NCBI GenBank assembly: GCA_016463045.1
Contig: JAEMSB010000136.1
Span: forward strand, 2,683-9,332
DNA length: 6,650 bases
Origin: Niveispirillum sp.
Lineage (GTDB): Bacteria > Pseudomonadota > Alphaproteobacteria > Azospirillales > Azospirillaceae
Direction: 5' to 3'
Both the position numbers and the translations under genes were made by a program. This document shows positions 6,181 through 6,650 of the stretch, one piece after another. Position 1 is the stretch's first letter, and each line of letters starts with the position of its first letter. The notes under the pieces were generated by a model. That model saw nothing but the letters and a program-made list of their open reading frames with translations. It did no database searches and was not told the origin of the DNA.

Positions 6181-6650
6181 ATGCCCGACCGCGCCCCCTC
6201 CCCTCTCGACCTGCTTGACGATATCGGCCTGCATCTGCTGCGTGAATTGCAGCGCGATGCGCGGCTTTCCTTCGCCGATCTGGCCCGTCAAGTGGGGCTG
6301 ACCCCCCCCGCCGTCGCCGAGCGCGTGCGCCGGATGGAAGCCATGGGCCTGATACAGGGCTACCGGGCCGAGGTCAACCGCGCCGCCCTGGGCCTGAAAC
6401 TGACCGCCTTCATCCGTCTGCGCACCCACCCTGGCCGCGACGGCGACCTGGAACGGTTCGCCGCCGAACAGCGCGAGGTTCTGGAATGCCATGAGGTGGC
6501 GGGGGAGGAAAGCTATCTCCTGAAGGTGGCAGCCACCGATGTGCAGCATCTGGACCGGCTGCTGACCACCATTTCCGGGTTTGGCACCACCCATTCCACC
6601 ATGGTCCTGACCACCAAGATAGCGTCCCGCGTGCTGGAGCCGTTTGCAGG
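6181..6650 (+). CDS. Lrp/AsnC family transcriptional regulator (3' end outside window)
   Basis: The frame is open from ATG 6181 to the window edge, 156 complete codons, close to the 150-165 usual for the family, so only the last few residues are missing. The N-terminal helix-turn-helix covers about residues 17-60 (LLRELQRDARLSFADLARQ, then VGLTPPAVAERVRRMEAMG and LIQGYRAEVN). The C-terminal ligand-binding/oligomerisation (RAM) domain follows from about 70, with VLECHEVAGEESYLLKVAATD typical of the effector-sensing turn. Family members bind amino acids and assemble as dimers to octamers on DNA. In the N-terminal LDDIGLHLLRELQ the Asp often found in LDxxDxxIL is Gly16. ATG 6181 is the only sensible start, with AGGA ten bases before it. 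The divergent LysE exporter is the probable target, with an amino acid as likely effector. A run of eight C (6302-6309) lies in the helix-turn-helix coding part, in frame. Confidence 0.92.
   Translation, partial: MPDRAPSPLDLLDDIGLHLLRELQRDARLSFADLARQVGLTPPAVAERVRRMEAMGLIQGYRAEVNRAALGLKLTAFIRLRTHPGRDGDLERFAAEQREVLECHEVAGEESYLLKVAATDVQHLDRLLTTISGFGTTHSTMVLTTKIASRVLEPFA

Larger units (their letters stand above)
6098..6228. repeat. Imperfect inverted repeat spanning the LysE/Lrp divergent start region
   Basis: Arms 6098-6121 and 6205-6228 match as inverted copies at 19 of 24 positions, with an uninterrupted core GACGATATCGG. Both arms contain the palindrome CGATATCG (6100-6107 and 6219-6226), whose centres are 119 bases apart. 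Each arm is in phase with its own gene and encodes LDLLDDIG, at residues 14-21 of the exporter frame from ATG 6160 and 9-16 of the regulator. All five mismatches are synonymous. Confidence 0.6.

Noticed and set aside
6302..6309. Run of eight C in the regulator gene as a phase-variable tract
   Set aside because: It codes for Thr-Pro-Pro-Ala in the expected place of the helix-turn-helix with the frame intact, and C runs of this length occur by chance at this GC content. No evidence of switching can be seen.
1..6650. CRISPR array, tRNA/rRNA, integrase or insertion-sequence gene, toxin-antitoxin or other defence system
   Set aside because: Both strands were read. No direct-repeat/spacer pattern, tRNA-like cloverleaf with anticodon, transposase or integrase motif was found. 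The SNF2 ATPase is not accompanied by a partner gene of any known SNF2-containing defence system.

Overview
This is high-GC DNA with dense gene packing, short intergenic gaps, translationally coupled starts and a strong third-position G/C bias. Gene content and codon use fit an alphaproteobacterium, possibly of the Rhodospirillales/Azospirillum type. That assignment is an inference from general character, since the window has no rRNA or other taxonomic marker.

Left part (1-5403, all + strand). The window opens inside the 3' end of a nucleoside/nucleotide phosphorylase gene. Its C-terminal domain resembles archaeal-type AMP phosphorylase / 'putative thymidine phosphorylase' more than classical DeoA. 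Its TGA overlaps by one base the ATG of a metallo-beta-lactamase/beta-CASP ribonuclease of the CPSF73/YSH1 type (401-1981), with all metal-binding motifs visible. After 68 bases comes a 1117-residue SWI2/SNF2 ATPase with an N-terminal SWIM zinc finger, an SNF2-associated middle region and a complete helicase core (2050-5403). The three genes look like one transcription unit. The phosphorylase-nuclease coupling suggests RNA breakdown linked to nucleotide salvage. What the SNF2 protein adds is unknown.

Middle (5398-5495). The gap between the convergent SNF2 and LysE genes is almost completely filled by two inverted 39-base hairpin units. Each carries GTAG at its foot, the hallmark of REP elements linked to RAYT transposases, and together they form a BIME-like palindrome. 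The SNF2 stop codon lies inside the GTAG of the first unit.

Right part (5498-6650). A LysE/RhtB-type amino-acid exporter (- strand) is divergent from an Lrp/AsnC regulator (+ strand, cut by the window end). The short shared control region holds an 18-base dyad. It is flanked by an inverted repeat inside the two coding regions that encodes the same octapeptide, LDLLDDIG, in both proteins. This is probably an exporter controlled by its adjacent regulator.

I found no CRISPR array, tRNA, rRNA, transposase gene or recognisable defence system. The most unusual items are the REP pair that supplies the SNF2 stop codon and the mirrored start region of the LysE/Lrp pair.
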